In this document: positions 40,755 through 50,881 of the stretch, in pieces
Layout of the letters: each line of letters begins with the position of its first letter
Position numbering within the stretch: the stretch's first letter is position 1
From: Candidatus Marithrix sp.
Lineage (GTDB): Bacteria; Pseudomonadota; Gammaproteobacteria; Beggiatoales; Beggiatoaceae
Length of the DNA stretch: 64,000 nt
Assembly (NCBI GenBank): GCA_016744775.1
Contig: JADGDS010000007.1
Location: 1-64,000 of the forward strand
Reading direction: 5' to 3'
The notes under the pieces: generated by a model
What the model was told of the DNA's origin: nothing
The model's database searches: none
What the model saw: the letters and a program-made list of their open reading frames with translations, nothing else
Program-made: the position numbers and the translations under genes

Positions 40755-41678
40755 TTATTTAACCAATGTCAACCAAAGTTTATACTTGTCATTACGCCCA
40801 TGAACTACGTCAAAGTATAAGCTTTGCAGGCGTTCGGTTATTGGTCCTCTTTTTCCATCGCCTATTGTGCGGTTATCTAGTTCTCTAACTGGAGTTACTT
40901 CTGCCGCTGTGCCTGTGAAAAATGCTTCGTCTGCTATATATACTTCGTCGCGACTTATGCGTTTTTCACATATAGTTAATCCTAAGTCTTTTGCTAAGTT
41001 AAAAATCGTGTCTCTGGTAATTCCATTTAGTGCTGATGTTATTTCTGGTGTATATATAATTCCATCTCGTACTATGAATATATTTTCTCCGCTGCCTTCT
41101 GCTACATAGCCTTCTGTGTCTAATAATAGAGCTTCGTCGTAGCCACAACTTGCCGCTTCTTGTACCGCTAATAGCGAGTTCATATAGTTGCCTACTGCTT
41201 TGGCTTTACACATGGTTATGTTTACATGGTGGCGTGTATAGGAGGATGTTCGGATGCGAATGCCTTTTTCTAATCCTTCTGCTCCTAAATAACTTCCCCA
41301 AGACCAAGCTGCAATGCTTACATGAACCTTTAAAGCATCTGTATGTAAGCCCATACCTTCTGAACCATAAAAACATAGTGGGCGAATATAGCCACTTTCT
41401 AAATTATTGTCGCGAATTGATGCAATAATAGCTTCATTGATAGTGTCTTGATCGTAAGGAATAGACATATTTAATATATGTGCTGAATCAAATAGGCGGC
41501 GTGTATGTTCTTGTAAACGGAAAATTGCTGCTCCCTGTTCGGTTTCATAAGCGCGAATTCCTTCAAATACTCCCATTCCATAATGTAAGGTATGTGTTAA
41601 AACGTGTACTTTTGCATCACGCCAATCTACCATTTTTCCGTCAAACCAAATAACTCCGTCTTGATCTTCCATTCCCAT
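40755..41678 (-). CDS. ilvE: Branched-chain-amino-acid aminotransferase
   Basis: Fold-type IV PLP enzyme that transaminates Leu, Ile and Val. PLP Lys is K160 in [28 protein letters not shown] and [13 protein letters not shown] are family signatures, as is [14 protein letters not shown]. Length 307 is standard. The start overlaps the stop of the upstream ferredoxin-reductase fusion by one nt, so it is the last gene of a moaB-fusion-ilvE operon, an unusual setting for this gene. Confidence 0.96.
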   Translation of the reverse strand: MGMEDQDGVIWFDGKMVDWRDAKVHVLTHTLHYGMGVFEGIRAYETEQGAAIFRLQEHTRRLFDSAHILNMSIPYDQDTINEAIIASIRDNNLESGYIRPLCFYGSEGMGLHTDALKVHVSIAAWSWGSYLGAEGLEKGIRIRTSSYTRHHVNITMCKAKAVGNYMNSLLAVQEAASCGYDEALLLDTEGYVAEGSGENIFIVRDGIIYTPEITSALNGITRDTIFNLAKDLGLTICEKRISRDEVYIADEAFFTGTAAEVTPVRELDNRTIGDGKRGPITERLQSLYFDVVHGRNDKYKLWLTLVK

Positions 41679-43060
41679 TATTTGTTTCCTCTTAATTTTG
41701 CAATATGATATTTGTTTGTTAATACTTTAGCTGCTGCTGAAATTAAATTTTCAGAGCCTGCTATATAAACTTCAAAGTTACTTAAATCTGGATAATCTGT
41801 CACTACTTGATTAATTGTTTCTGTAGCCGTATATTTAAAATCATCTAAGGCATCTACCCAAGAGCGGCATAAATTATGTTGATAATGTTCTATTTTTTCC
41901 TGACTGATCCAATATAAATGATTGATAATTTCATTGTCTGAGGCGATCACATGTTCAATCAGACTTTTTATTGGTGGAAATCCTTGATCATCAGTAATAA
42001 ATAATGTTGGGCGTTTTGAATTTTCTTGTAGAACAAAATCACCATGTGGACCTTCTAATTTAACTGTTTGATTAAGATCAAAAAATTTATTATATTTGGA
42101 ATTTAAATGAAATTCTAAATTACGCCCATCGCAAGGGCAACTTGCAATAAAAGCTTGAATTTCAGTATTATCAAATTGCAATGTTGCATATTGCCCTGCT
42201 AAAAAACGTAGAGTATTAGTGCGCGGTGTTTGCAGACGCAATAATAATAATTCATCATTTAATTGTGCAAGCTTTTTGACTTTAGTATCAATTTGTTGTA
42301 ATGGAATATCTTCAGGATTATGAGCTTCAGCCGCTTCTATGGTTAAATCAGTTATTGCGGTACAACTGCATAATAGCTGATAATTCATCTGTTTTTCTAA
42401 ATCGGTAAAAACATAATCATAGTTACGAATTGCTTGTACTTCTCCTGAAACTATTCTGGCTTTACAAGCTCCACAATTACCACTTTCACAGCCGTAATTG
42501 ATAGCTAATCCGGCTCGTAGTGCCGCTTGTAAAATCGAATCTTTACCTTCAACAAAAAATTCATGCCCACTTGGAATTATTTTTACTTGAGCGGCTATTA
42601 TACCTAATACAGTATCATTGGCTAATAATTGAGCCGCTGGATCTAATTTTGGATGTTGCTGTATTTCAGCTTTTAACCATTGATGTAAACTATCATCCTC
42701 TAATTCGGCTAGTTTATTGCTGGTAGTTTTAAGTAATTCATTTTGCCTTTTAAATGCTGATTTTACTTCTATTAATTCTTTACCCAATTTAATTAGGCGA
42801 GCTATTAATACATCTGTACTTGGTAAAGCAGATTCATGATCTCGTGGGCGTGTAAATGTAGCAGCGGTTTTAATTTGTTTAACCCGCTCTAACATGTGAG
42901 TATCGTCTATTTGAGTTTCTGGATAAGCACGCAATAATTCTGTGACTTTTAATTGCCCCTCAAATGTAGATAATTCACCGTTTTGAATTTTTTTTTGAAT
43001 CGCGCCGCGCGTCACACCTACTAAACGCGCAGCTCTGGATAAAGTTAAAAGTTGAGGCAT
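41678..43060 (-). CDS. HTH - 2Fe-2S ferredoxin - reductase fusion protein
   Basis: 460 residues. 1-50 form a predicted helix-turn-helix ([23 protein letters not shown]). About 85-140 is a coiled-coil-like linker. About 160-250 is a plant-type 2Fe-2S domain with [18 protein letters not shown] and a later LLCSC as fourth ligand. About 260-460 is an FNR-like reductase domain ([11 protein letters not shown], then [19 protein letters not shown] and [13 protein letters not shown]). The usual FAD motif RxYS is not evident (CPCDGRN occupies the place), so flavin binding is uncertain. This would be a redox protein that may bind DNA. It shares single-nt overlaps with moaB upstream and ilvE downstream. 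Confidence 0.85.
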   Translation of the reverse strand: MPQLLTLSRAARLVGVTRGAIQKKIQNGELSTFEGQLKVTELLRAYPETQIDDTHMLERVKQIKTAATFTRPRDHESALPSTDVLIARLIKLGKELIEVKSAFKRQNELLKTTSNKLAELEDDSLHQWLKAEIQQHPKLDPAAQLLANDTVLGIIAAQVKIIPSGHEFFVEGKDSILQAALRAGLAINYGCESGNCGACKARIVSGEVQAIRNYDYVFTDLEKQMNYQLLCSCTAITDLTIEAAEAHNPEDIPLQQIDTKVKKLAQLNDELLLLRLQTPRTNTLRFLAGQYATLQFDNTEIQAFIASCPCDGRNLEFHLNSKYNKFFDLNQTVKLEGPHGDFVLQENSKRPTLFITDDQGFPPIKSLIEHVIASDNEIINHLYWISQEKIEHYQHNLCRSWVDALDDFKYTATETINQVVTDYPDLSNFEVYIAGSENLISAAAKVLTNKYHIAKLRGNK

Positions 43061-43575
43061 TATTTTTCTAATAAACGCGGCATTAATTCTACTAAGTTAC
43101 AAGGGCGTGTGCGATAATCTAATTGAAATTGAATGATTTTTTCCCAACCAGTTTTGCAAGCTCCAGATGAACCGGGTAAGCAAAATATATAAGTAGCATT
43201 TGCTACACCTGCTAAAGCACGAGATTGCAAGGTTGAGGTATTAATTTCCTCATAAGAAATTGCACGAAATAGTTCACCAAAACCTTCAATTTCTTTATCG
43301 AATAGCGGCTTCATGGCTTCAGGAGTGCTATCTCTGCCGGTTACACCTGTACCACCAGTAGTAATAATGGCATTAATATCTGGATTAGCAATCCAAGCTG
43401 ATACTGCTGCTCGCATTTGATAAATATCATCAGGAACTATTAACTTATCAGCGCGATTATGCCCAGCGGCTGTTAAATTTTCAACTAAGGAATTACCTGA
43501 TTTATCATTATCTTCAGTGCGGCTATCTGAAATGGTCATTACCGCAATATTTAATGGAATAAAATTTCTTTGCAT
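43060..43575 (-). CDS. moaB: Molybdopterin adenylyltransferase-type protein MoaB
   Basis: 171 residues, MoaB/Mog fold: [19 protein letters not shown] at the start, [19 protein letters not shown] (molybdopterin-binding loop), and [18 protein letters not shown] near the end. Activates molybdopterin for molybdenum insertion. First gene of the moaB-fusion-ilvE run, overlapping the fusion gene by one nt. No other moa genes are in the window. Confidence 0.95.
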   Translation of the reverse strand: MQRNFIPLNIAVMTISDSRTEDNDKSGNSLVENLTAAGHNRADKLIVPDDIYQMRAAVSAWIANPDINAIITTGGTGVTGRDSTPEAMKPLFDKEIEGFGELFRAISYEEINTSTLQSRALAGVANATYIFCLPGSSGACKTGWEKIIQFQLDYRTRPCNLVELMPRLLEK

Positions 43576-43595
43576 AGTATTATTCTTAATAATAG

Positions 43596-43910
43596 TTATA
43601 ATTCTGCTATATAATTCAATATTTCTGGGTGTTGTTCTACTAAGCGCAACAAAGTCACAGCTTGATTGTTTGGTACACTATGCCCTTGTTCCCAGTTTTC
43701 CAGAGTATTATTTGAGGTATGAAAATAATTTGCAAATACACCCCTTGACATATTAAAACGTTCTCGAATGCTTACTATTTCATTAGGTGAAATAGACAAT
43801 TCATTAGGTTTCTTAAACTGAGATGTTTTAAGACTTATTTTACCTTGATCATGTTGACGAGCTTCAGACAATGCTGAGCTTAATTCATCGAATAAATTAC
43901 GTTTGCTCAT
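43596..43910 (-). CDS. XRE-family antitoxin (HigA/NadS-like), toxin lost
   Basis: The ATG at 43910 gives the typical start MSKRNLFDELSSALSEARQH; the longer frame re-reads a toxin remnant. 104 residues. The helix-turn-helix is at about 50-100 (PNEIVSIRERFNMSRGVFAN then NTLENWEQGHSVPNNQAVTLL). This family pairs with RelE/HigB-like toxins encoded upstream. Only 11 recognisable residues of such a toxin remain at 43965, so this is an orphan antitoxin or repressor. It is transcribed toward moaB with a 20-nt gap. Confidence 0.85.
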   Translation of the reverse strand: MSKRNLFDELSSALSEARQHDQGKISLKTSQFKKPNELSISPNEIVSIRERFNMSRGVFANYFHTSNNTLENWEQGHSVPNNQAVTLLRLVEQHPEILNYIAEL

Positions 43911-43965
43911 TAACCCAAGTCTCCACAAAATAAAATATTGATGATTCAACAAATACTGCTTTCAT
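43897..43965 (-). pseudogene. Remnant of a RelE/HigB-type toxin gene
   Basis: ATG at 43965 opens MKAVFVESSIFYFVETWVNE and stops at 43897, overlapping the antitoxin start by 14 nt. The first 11 residues match the usual start of NadS/HigA-partnered toxins; the remaining ~90 residues are gone. The join suggests an in-gene deletion that kept the translational signals of the antitoxin. Confidence 0.65.
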
Positions 43966-43968
43966 GTA

Positions 43969-45993
43969 TTATTTTAATAATTTTAAACGAATTGAACCAG
44001 CTTTTACTCGAATTCTTTCAGCATATGTAGTTACACTATCACCCATTTTAAAACTACTAGAAGTTGCTAAATAAGCGTCTGCACCCCAAGGCTGCATTTC
44101 AACTTTATAACCACCTTTAACTTCTGTTATGATAAATACTTCGATAGGCTTAGAACCCCAATCTTGTTTTAAATATTGCATTAACAAACGTTTTTTGGCT
44201 TCACCTTCTAAACTACGAGATTCGCGTGCTGTTCGTTCGGCGGTTTCTAAAACTTTAAATAATTCTTCTTCATTATAAGGTAATTCTTCACCAGAAATAT
44301 GTGCGATTAATTGTCGCTGCATCACCAAATCTGCAAAGCGGCGTAAAGGCGATGTGAATTGAGTGTACATAGATAAACCTAAACCACTATGTCGCCCAGC
44401 TTGTAAGGATAATGAAGAACGCCCTAAGAATTTACGAACCTTATGAAAACCCAAAGGATCAGTCATCATTTCTTTACTAATTGGTTCTAATGGCGGCGCT
44501 TGAACACGATATATTAAAGGCACTTGATGCGTATCCGCATATTTAGCCGCTACATGATTAGTTAATACCATCATTTCTGAAACTATGGTGCGACTTGCTG
44601 AATCCCGTTCAATCATTGCCACTTTAATTTGGTTATTTTCAACGCTAATTTTATATTCTTGACGCTGTAAATTAAATGCACCATTATCTATACGCTTATT
44701 CTGTAACTTTTTAGCACAATCTAACAAATTACGTAAATCATCAGCCATTTGATCTTCAGAATCTGCTATTAATTTATCAGCCTCAGTATAATCTATACGT
44801 TTTAATACCTTAGTTGCTTCTCGACTAATTGTACTATTAGTGATTTCAGCTTGATCATCCAACCATACTCTAATTATAATAGATGAACGAACTTCTCCAG
44901 CAGTTAAACTAGCAATATCGCAAGAAATAGATGACGGTAACATTAAAATATTTTGCGTAGGCAAATAAACAGTAGTACCACGGCGCATAGCCTCCTTATC
45001 TAAGTTATCATCTAGCTTAATAAGGTTTGCTGGATCCGCAATTGCAATAGTAATTTTCCAATTTGAACCATCGCGTTCAATAGCTAAAGCATCATCAACT
45101 TCACGAGTATCTTCATCATCAATACTAAATGACACTTCGGTAATTGATTGATCACTAGATGGAAGGGCTGTTTTCAAAGCTTCAGCGGCTGCATTAATAG
45201 CACTAGAAAATTCAGGTTTTAAACCAGCTAAGATCACATCACGATCAGCATCTATTGGCAAACGCCCAATCTTTTGTAAGATTTCAAACACTAATTCGCG
45301 TTCACTAAGCTTGGCTGTTGCAGCAGTAGGACGAATTAAATCATCGACTTCTTTATCAATATCACCTCGTAACCAAGCTTCTAAACGTTCTACAAACGGC
45401 AAAATATCTTCAGATATAGATACTGGTTGAAAATTTTCAGCTTCCTGACTGGATAAATTTAAAAAAATTGGCAATGGAATTCTAACCATTTTTTGTAACC
45501 AATCTTTGGCTAAATTTATGGCACGAATTCGCGCTTGTTCACGTTCACGTTGTTGTTTTAACTCTTGAACTTGTTCTGCTGAACGCGGTTCCCAATCTTT
45601 ACTACGACGTTTAAAATGTAAACGATCTTCGGCAATACAACGCCAAATAGCCATTAAATGTTCAGTAGTAATTTCTCCACCAAAATATAAATCTGCTAAA
45701 TCTTTAATCTTTGAAATTTCTAATTCTAAGGCGTTTTCCCATAATAATTCAATATCAATTTCCTTACTTAATGAATTGACTTGGGTATGAATTGTATTGA
45801 TTTTTAGTTGCCAATCTTCGACATCATGTGCTAAACTAGGATGTTGCCATAACAATTTATCTTCAGATAAACGTAAATCGCGCCCTTTCTCATTAATACC
45901 TTGAATTTTCTTCTTTATTCGTTTAGTAGTGCAGATAAAATAAACATTATCATTATCTTGAGCCACCCAAATTTGACCTTCAAATTCTGTCAC
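43969..45993 (-). CDS. RNase II/R-family exoribonuclease
   Basis: 674 residues. The catalytic RNB domain spans about 265-590, with the Asp cluster SIDDEDTREVDDALAIE near its start and YTQFTSPLRRFADLVMQRQL near its end. The C-terminal ~80 residues look like an S1 domain (VEVFIITEVKGGYKVEMQPW-type text). The N-terminal 260 residues lack the standard cold-shock domains and are helical and charged (KQQREREQARIRAI). This fits the divergent RNase II branch seen in cyanobacteria, chloroplasts and some gammaproteobacteria. 3'-5' RNA decay in the cytoplasm is expected. It ends 3 nt before the toxin remnant, so all may share one transcript. Confidence 0.9.
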   Translation of the reverse strand: MTEFEGQIWVAQDNDNVYFICTTKRIKKKIQGINEKGRDLRLSEDKLLWQHPSLAHDVEDWQLKINTIHTQVNSLSKEIDIELLWENALELEISKIKDLADLYFGGEITTEHLMAIWRCIAEDRLHFKRRSKDWEPRSAEQVQELKQQREREQARIRAINLAKDWLQKMVRIPLPIFLNLSSQEAENFQPVSISEDILPFVERLEAWLRGDIDKEVDDLIRPTAATAKLSERELVFEILQKIGRLPIDADRDVILAGLKPEFSSAINAAAEALKTALPSSDQSITEVSFSIDDEDTREVDDALAIERDGSNWKITIAIADPANLIKLDDNLDKEAMRRGTTVYLPTQNILMLPSSISCDIASLTAGEVRSSIIIRVWLDDQAEITNSTISREATKVLKRIDYTEADKLIADSEDQMADDLRNLLDCAKKLQNKRIDNGAFNLQRQEYKISVENNQIKVAMIERDSASRTIVSEMMVLTNHVAAKYADTHQVPLIYRVQAPPLEPISKEMMTDPLGFHKVRKFLGRSSLSLQAGRHSGLGLSMYTQFTSPLRRFADLVMQRQLIAHISGEELPYNEEELFKVLETAERTARESRSLEGEAKKRLLMQYLKQDWGSKPIEVFIITEVKGGYKVEMQPWGADAYLATSSSFKMGDSVTTYAERIRVKAGSIRLKLLK

Positions 45994-46322
45994 AATGTTA
46001 CCCTTGTTAGGTTAAATATATGATGATAAGGGCTTATTATACAATTAAATTAAACAAAAATAAGCTTAAACATTAATGATCCGGTATTTTTATTTATATA
46101 TTTACTTGCAAGCTAATTCCATACTTATAAAGCAGTTAATTGATTTACTTGACATACTCGTATAAAAGATTATAAAATAAGGGATTTATAGTTCCTAAAT
46201 TTTGCTTGGGAATGCCATCCACAAAATTAGACACAATATTTGCATATTTTGTTTTATTAACATATAGATATAAGTAAGGATCAAAATTAAATTTCTTTTT
46301 TTAACTTAAACGAGCCATTAAT
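45994..46322. other. Divergent promoter region
   Basis: 329 nt between the divergently transcribed exonuclease and coiled-coil lipoprotein genes. AT-rich with several TATAAT-like sequences; no repeat or operator was recognised. The ATG of the lipoprotein lacks a strong ribosome site. Confidence 0.4.
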
Positions 46323-48038
46323 ATGAAATCATCCATTTGTAAAATAGTGCCATTATCACTATTACTATTTTCTTTAACTGCTTGCGAGTCAGAAGACTTG
46401 CAAGCCCAACTTGAAAAACTTGAACAAGAAAAAACAAGTCAAGCAGAAACTTTACAAGCCCAACTTGATAAGCTTGAACAAGAAAAAGCAAATCAAGTAG
46501 AAGCTTTACAAGCTCAACTTGATAAACTTACAGAAGAGTTAGAAGAAAAACAAAATCAAGTAAAAACACTTGAACAAGCAAATCAAGAAAAGGCAAGTCA
46601 AGTAGAAACTTTACAAGCTCAACTTGAAACACTTAAACAAGAAAAAGCAAGTCAAGTAGAAACTTTACAAGCTCAACTTGAAAAACTTGAACAAGAAAAA
46701 GCAAGTCAAGCAAAAACTTTACAAGCTCAACTTGAAAAACTTGAACAAGAAAAAGCAAGTCAAGCAAAAACACTTGAACAAGCAAATCAAGAAAAAGCAA
46801 GTCAAGCAAAAACTTTACAAGCTCAACTTGAAAAACTTGAACAAGAAAAAGCAACTCAAGTAGAAACTTTACAAGCTCAACTTGAACAAGCAAATCAAGA
46901 AAAAGAGGAACAAGTAAAAATACTTGAACAAGCAAATCAAGAAAAAGCAAGTCAAGCAAAAACTTTACAAGCTCAACTTGAAAAACTTGAACAAGAAAAA
47001 GCAAGTCAAGTAGAAACTTTACAAGCTCAACTTGAACAAGCAAATCAAGAAAAAGAGGAACAAGTAAAAATACTTGAACACGCAAATCAAGAAAAAGCAA
47101 TTCAAGTAGAAACTTTACAAGCTCAACTTGAAAAACTTGAACAAGAAAAAGCAACTCAAGCAAAAACTTTACAAGCTCAACTTGAAAAACTTGAACAAGA
47201 AAAAGCAAATCAAGCAAAAACACTTGAACAAGCAAATCAAGAAAAAACAAGTAAAGTAGAAACTTTACAAGCTCAACTTGAAAAACTTGAACAAGAAAAA
47301 GCAAATCAAGTAGAAGCTTTACAAGCTCAACTTGATAAACTTAGAGAAGAGTTAGAAGAAAAACAAAATCAAGTAAAAACACTTGAACAAACACAACAAG
47401 AAAAAGCAAGTCAAGTAGAAACTTTACAAGCTCAACTTGATAAGCTTGAACAAGAAAAAGCAAGTAAAGTAGAAACTTTACAAGCTCAACTTGAACAAGC
47501 AAATCAAGAAAAAGCAACTCAAATAGAAACTTTACAAGTTCAACTTGAAAAACTTGAACAAGAAAAAGCAAGTCAAGTAGAAATTTTACAAGCTCAACTT
47601 GAACAAGCAAATCAAGAAAAAGCAAGTAAAGTAGAAACTTTACAAGCTCAACTTGAAAAACTTGAACAAGAAAAAGCAAATCAAGCAGAAACACTTGAAC
47701 AAGCAAATCAAGAAAAAGCAAGTCAAGTAGAAACTTTACAAGCTCAACTTGATAAACTTGAACAAGAAAAAGCAAATCAAGCAGAAACACTTGAACAAGC
47801 AAATCAAGAAAAAGCAAGTCAAGTAGAAACTTTACAAGTTCAACTTGATAAACTTGAACAAGAAAAAGCAAATCAAGCAGAAACACTTGAACAAGCAAAT
47901 CAAGAAAAAGCAAGTCAAGCAGAAACTTTACAAGTTCAACTTGATAAACTTGAAGAAGAATTAAAAGTAAAAGAAAAACAAGTAAAAAACTTACAATCTC
48001 TACTTCAAACAGATTTACAAAGTTTATTTAATAAATAA
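46323..48038 (+). CDS. Giant coiled-coil repeat lipoprotein
   Basis: 571 residues. The signal ends in the lipobox LTAC (Cys 20). Everything after that, to about residue 560, is a near-perfect coiled coil built from two interchanging units: an 18-residue one (LQAQLEKLEQEKASQVET and variants) and a 14-residue one (LEQANQEKASQAKT). The units are almost identical in DNA, so the array grows and shrinks by recombination. It is composed of Leu, Gln, Glu, Lys, Ala and Ser, with no Cys beyond the anchor. A continuous helix this long would span tens of nanometres, enough to bridge periplasm layers. Function unknown; a spacer or tether resembling an overgrown Lpp is a guess. Confidence 0.85.
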   Translation: MKSSICKIVPLSLLLFSLTACESEDLQAQLEKLEQEKTSQAETLQAQLDKLEQEKANQVEALQAQLDKLTEELEEKQNQVKTLEQANQEKASQVETLQAQLETLKQEKASQVETLQAQLEKLEQEKASQAKTLQAQLEKLEQEKASQAKTLEQANQEKASQAKTLQAQLEKLEQEKATQVETLQAQLEQANQEKEEQVKILEQANQEKASQAKTLQAQLEKLEQEKASQVETLQAQLEQANQEKEEQVKILEHANQEKAIQVETLQAQLEKLEQEKATQAKTLQAQLEKLEQEKANQAKTLEQANQEKTSKVETLQAQLEKLEQEKANQVEALQAQLDKLREELEEKQNQVKTLEQTQQEKASQVETLQAQLDKLEQEKASKVETLQAQLEQANQEKATQIETLQVQLEKLEQEKASQVEILQAQLEQANQEKASKVETLQAQLEKLEQEKANQAETLEQANQEKASQVETLQAQLDKLEQEKANQAETLEQANQEKASQVETLQVQLDKLEQEKANQAETLEQANQEKASQAETLQVQLDKLEEELKVKEKQVKNLQSLLQTDLQSLFNK

Positions 48039-48048
48039 CGGCAAATAA

Positions 48049-48132
48049 GTAGGTTGGGCTGACGAAAGGAAGCCCAACATTTCCACACCATACACGATTC
48101 ATGTTGGGCTTCCTTTCGTCAGCCCAACCTAC
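48049..48132. repeat. Perfect 32-bp inverted repeat (GTAGGTTGGGC element)
   Basis: The arms 48049-48080 and 48101-48132 (beginning GTAGGTTGGGCTGACGAAAG) are exact complements around a 20-bp centre. It sits between the lipoprotein stop and tldD and would form a very stable hairpin. Related to 13462-13549. Confidence 0.9.
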
Positions 48133-48144
48133 AATTTTATAATA

Positions 48145-49542
48145 ATGTACAACACCATCAAAGATCGTTTTCAGAAAATTATCCCCAATGTCGAGTTTTG
48201 TTCTTTACGTTATGTAGAGGAACAATCTGAAATACTTTCAGTACGACAAAATATCATTCAAGCTCCTTCTAGTAGTCATGATAGTGGCGTGATGTTTACC
48301 ATCATGGATAAAGGCGGCTTAGGTTATGCGGCAACTAGTGATTTAACTGAGCAAGGTTTGCGTAATGCGATTAAGTTGGCGCAACAGTGGGCTGAACTTA
48401 GTCGTAATAAGTCTTTAATTCATTTTTCTCAAATGCCACATTCACAGGGTGAATATTATTCTACGGTTAAAAAGTCGTGGAATAGTGTTAGCACCGCTGA
48501 TAAGTTGGATTTGTTATTAGAAGAATCTCGTCAATGTCATCAAAATGATAAAATTGTTGATTCGCAAGCTTATTTATACTCTATCAAAACTAAACAATTA
48601 TATTTAACTAATGCTGGTGGAGAAATTATACATGAACAAGAATACTTGATTCCTTCCCTACAAGTTACTGCAAATCATGGTATTGATACTCAATATCGTA
48701 GCTTTGGTGAATCTGGGCGACAAGGTGGTTTGGAAATATTGGATCATATTGGCTTTGTTGGTAAAGGCACACAATTAGCTGATGAAGCTTTGCAATTATT
48801 AGCGGCTCCTAATTGTCCAACTGAAAATATGGATTTAGTTTTAGCTCCTGATCAAATGATGTTGCAAATCCATGAATCTATTGGGCATCCTTTAGAATTA
48901 GATCGAATTTTAGGTGATGAGCGCAATTATGCTGGAACTAGTTTTGTTAATTTAGATATGTTTGGTAATTATCAATATGGTTCGCCATTATTAAATGTTA
49001 CTTATGATCCAACTATAACTGAAGAAATCGCTAGTTATGGCTTTGATGATGAAGGTTCAGCGGCTAAGAAAACAACTATTATTGATAAGGGAATATTAGT
49101 CAATCCATTAGGTGGTGAAAATGTAGCTAATTCACGAGCATGTTCTTGGAATCGCCCGCCTATTGATCGTATGGCAAATCTTAATGTTGAAGCAGGCAAT
49201 AGTAGTTTTAATGATATTATAAGTTCAGTTGAACGCGGCATCTTTATGCAAACCAATTTATCATGGTCAATTGATGATTCACGTAATAAATTTCAATTTG
49301 GCTGCGAACGCGCACAATTGATTGAAAATGGCGAATTAACTCAACTAGTTAAAAATCCTAATTATCGTGGAATTTCTGCAAATTTTTGGCGCAATCTAAA
49401 AATGGTAGGTAATGCTGATACTTTTAAAGTTCTAGGAGTTGCTAATTGTGGAAAAGGTGAACCTAATCAAGTTATTAGAGTTGGTCATGCTTCACCAGTT
49501 TGCTTGTTTTCTAATATTGATGTTTTTGGAGGAGCCGCCTAA
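48145..49542 (+). CDS. tldD: TldD-family metalloprotease subunit
   Basis: 465 residues. The metal site is IHESIGHPLELDRILGDE (HExxxH type), and GFDDEGSAAKKTTIIDKGIL and NCGKGEPNQVIRVGHASPVC are conserved. TldD with its TldE/PmbA partner forms a heterodimeric peptidase used in peptide maturation (microcin B17) and CcdA degradation in E. coli. This version resembles the shorter cyanobacterial-type TldD. It is directly followed by the pmbA-like gene with a one-nt overlap. Confidence 0.93.
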   Translation: MYNTIKDRFQKIIPNVEFCSLRYVEEQSEILSVRQNIIQAPSSSHDSGVMFTIMDKGGLGYAATSDLTEQGLRNAIKLAQQWAELSRNKSLIHFSQMPHSQGEYYSTVKKSWNSVSTADKLDLLLEESRQCHQNDKIVDSQAYLYSIKTKQLYLTNAGGEIIHEQEYLIPSLQVTANHGIDTQYRSFGESGRQGGLEILDHIGFVGKGTQLADEALQLLAAPNCPTENMDLVLAPDQMMLQIHESIGHPLELDRILGDERNYAGTSFVNLDMFGNYQYGSPLLNVTYDPTITEEIASYGFDDEGSAAKKTTIIDKGILVNPLGGENVANSRACSWNRPPIDRMANLNVEAGNSSFNDIISSVERGIFMQTNLSWSIDDSRNKFQFGCERAQLIENGELTQLVKNPNYRGISANFWRNLKMVGNADTFKVLGVANCGKGEPNQVIRVGHASPVCLFSNIDVFGGAA

Positions 49543-50861
49543 TGCAAGACTATTTCTATAAATTAGCTGATTTTATTGATCAACAATTGCAAACTAATGA
49601 AGTTTATTTATGTGATTTTGCCGCTGAAAAATCAGATTTTGTACGCTTTAATAAAGGTAAAATTCGTCAACCGGGTAGTGTTGAACAGGCTTATATAAAT
49701 ATTGATCTGATTCAGAATCAGCGTCATGCAACTGGAAAAATCGCACTGAGTGGCGATATGGAAACTGATACACCCAGAATAACTAGCTTGTTATCTGCTT
49801 TACGTGAGAAATTACCCCATATTCCAGATGATCCTTATTTATTATATGCAACTGAAATTAACTCCAGCGAATCAATTGCAAGCAATCCATTACCAGCAGC
49901 TAATGAAGTTATAAATGAAATAACTAGACAAATTCAAGGACATGAATTTGTAGGTATATATGCAGCTGGCGGAATATATAATGGTTTTGCCAACTCCTTT
50001 GGGCAACGTAATTGGTATAGTTGTTATAACTTTAATCTTGATTGGAGTTTGTATTATGACAAAGATAAAGCTGTTAAATCAGCTTATGCTGGTTTTGATT
50101 GGAATAATGCTAGTTTTGCAACTAAACTTAGTGAAGGTTTAGAACAATTAGAAATTTTAAAACGTAAATCACGCACCATCAAACCGGGAAAATATCGCGT
50201 TTACTTATCTCCAGCGGCTTTACATGAAATTTTACAGTTATTAAGTTGGGGAGGTTTTGGTTTAAAATCGCAACAAACCAAAAATAGTGCTTTATTAAGA
50301 ATGCTAGCAGATCAAAACTTAGATCCAAGCATCACTCTTACTGAAAATACTCAACAAGGAATTGCCCCTAATTTCCAATCAGAAGGGTTTATAAAACCAG
50401 CAAAAATAACTTTAATAGAAAAAGGAATTCATAAATCCGCCTTAATATCGCCACGTTCTGCTAAAGAATATAATGTTATTACTAATGGTGCTAATAATGA
50501 AGAAGCTCCAGTGTCATTAGACTTAGCCGCTGGTAATTTAGCAAAGGCAGATATTTTAAGCCAATTAGATACTGGAATTTATATCAATAATTTATGGTAT
50601 TTGAATTATTCAGATAAACCGGCATGTAGAATGACAGGTATGACACGTTTTGCGACTTTTTGGGTAGAAAAAGGTGAAATTGTCGCGCCGCTGAATGTGA
50701 TGCGTTTTGATGAAACATTATATAGAATCTTAGGCGAACAGTTAATTGGATTAACTCAGGAACGTGATTTTATTATGGATAATGATACTTATTATCAACG
50801 TTCAACTAGTAGTGCTAGATTACCCGGGGCTTTGGTTGATGGTTTTACTTTTACGCTTTAA
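49542..50861 (+). CDS. pmbA: TldE/PmbA-family partner protein
   Basis: 439 residues, same overall fold as TldD but without the HExxxH motif, as in TldE/PmbA. Recognisable parts are VRFNKGKIRQPGSVEQAYIN, LSPAALHEILQLLSWGGFGL and the C-terminal YLNYSDKPACRMTGMTRFAT. It completes the heterodimer; the ATG overlaps the tldD stop. No peptide-precursor gene is adjacent, so the substrate is unknown. I note the secreted protein at 56936 only as a remote possibility. Confidence 0.9.
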   Translation: MQDYFYKLADFIDQQLQTNEVYLCDFAAEKSDFVRFNKGKIRQPGSVEQAYINIDLIQNQRHATGKIALSGDMETDTPRITSLLSALREKLPHIPDDPYLLYATEINSSESIASNPLPAANEVINEITRQIQGHEFVGIYAAGGIYNGFANSFGQRNWYSCYNFNLDWSLYYDKDKAVKSAYAGFDWNNASFATKLSEGLEQLEILKRKSRTIKPGKYRVYLSPAALHEILQLLSWGGFGLKSQQTKNSALLRMLADQNLDPSITLTENTQQGIAPNFQSEGFIKPAKITLIEKGIHKSALISPRSAKEYNVITNGANNEEAPVSLDLAAGNLAKADILSQLDTGIYINNLWYLNYSDKPACRMTGMTRFATFWVEKGEIVAPLNVMRFDETLYRILGEQLIGLTQERDFIMDNDTYYQRSTSSARLPGALVDGFTFTL

Positions 50862-50881
50862 TGTTAAAAGGTTAGTTGATT

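Noticed and set aside
41150..41428. 92-residue plus-strand frame in ilvE
   Set aside because: Shadow of the intact ilvE coding sequence.
46633..47913. Two long antisense reading frames (223 and 190 residues) opposite the coiled-coil lipoprotein
   Set aside because: They are Leu/Val/Phe mirror images of the repeat units, open only because the repeat lacks stop codons on that strand; no ribosome site or independent signal.
46400..48000. CRISPR-like regular repeats
   Set aside because: The periodic DNA is an open coding array in one frame with no unique spacers.
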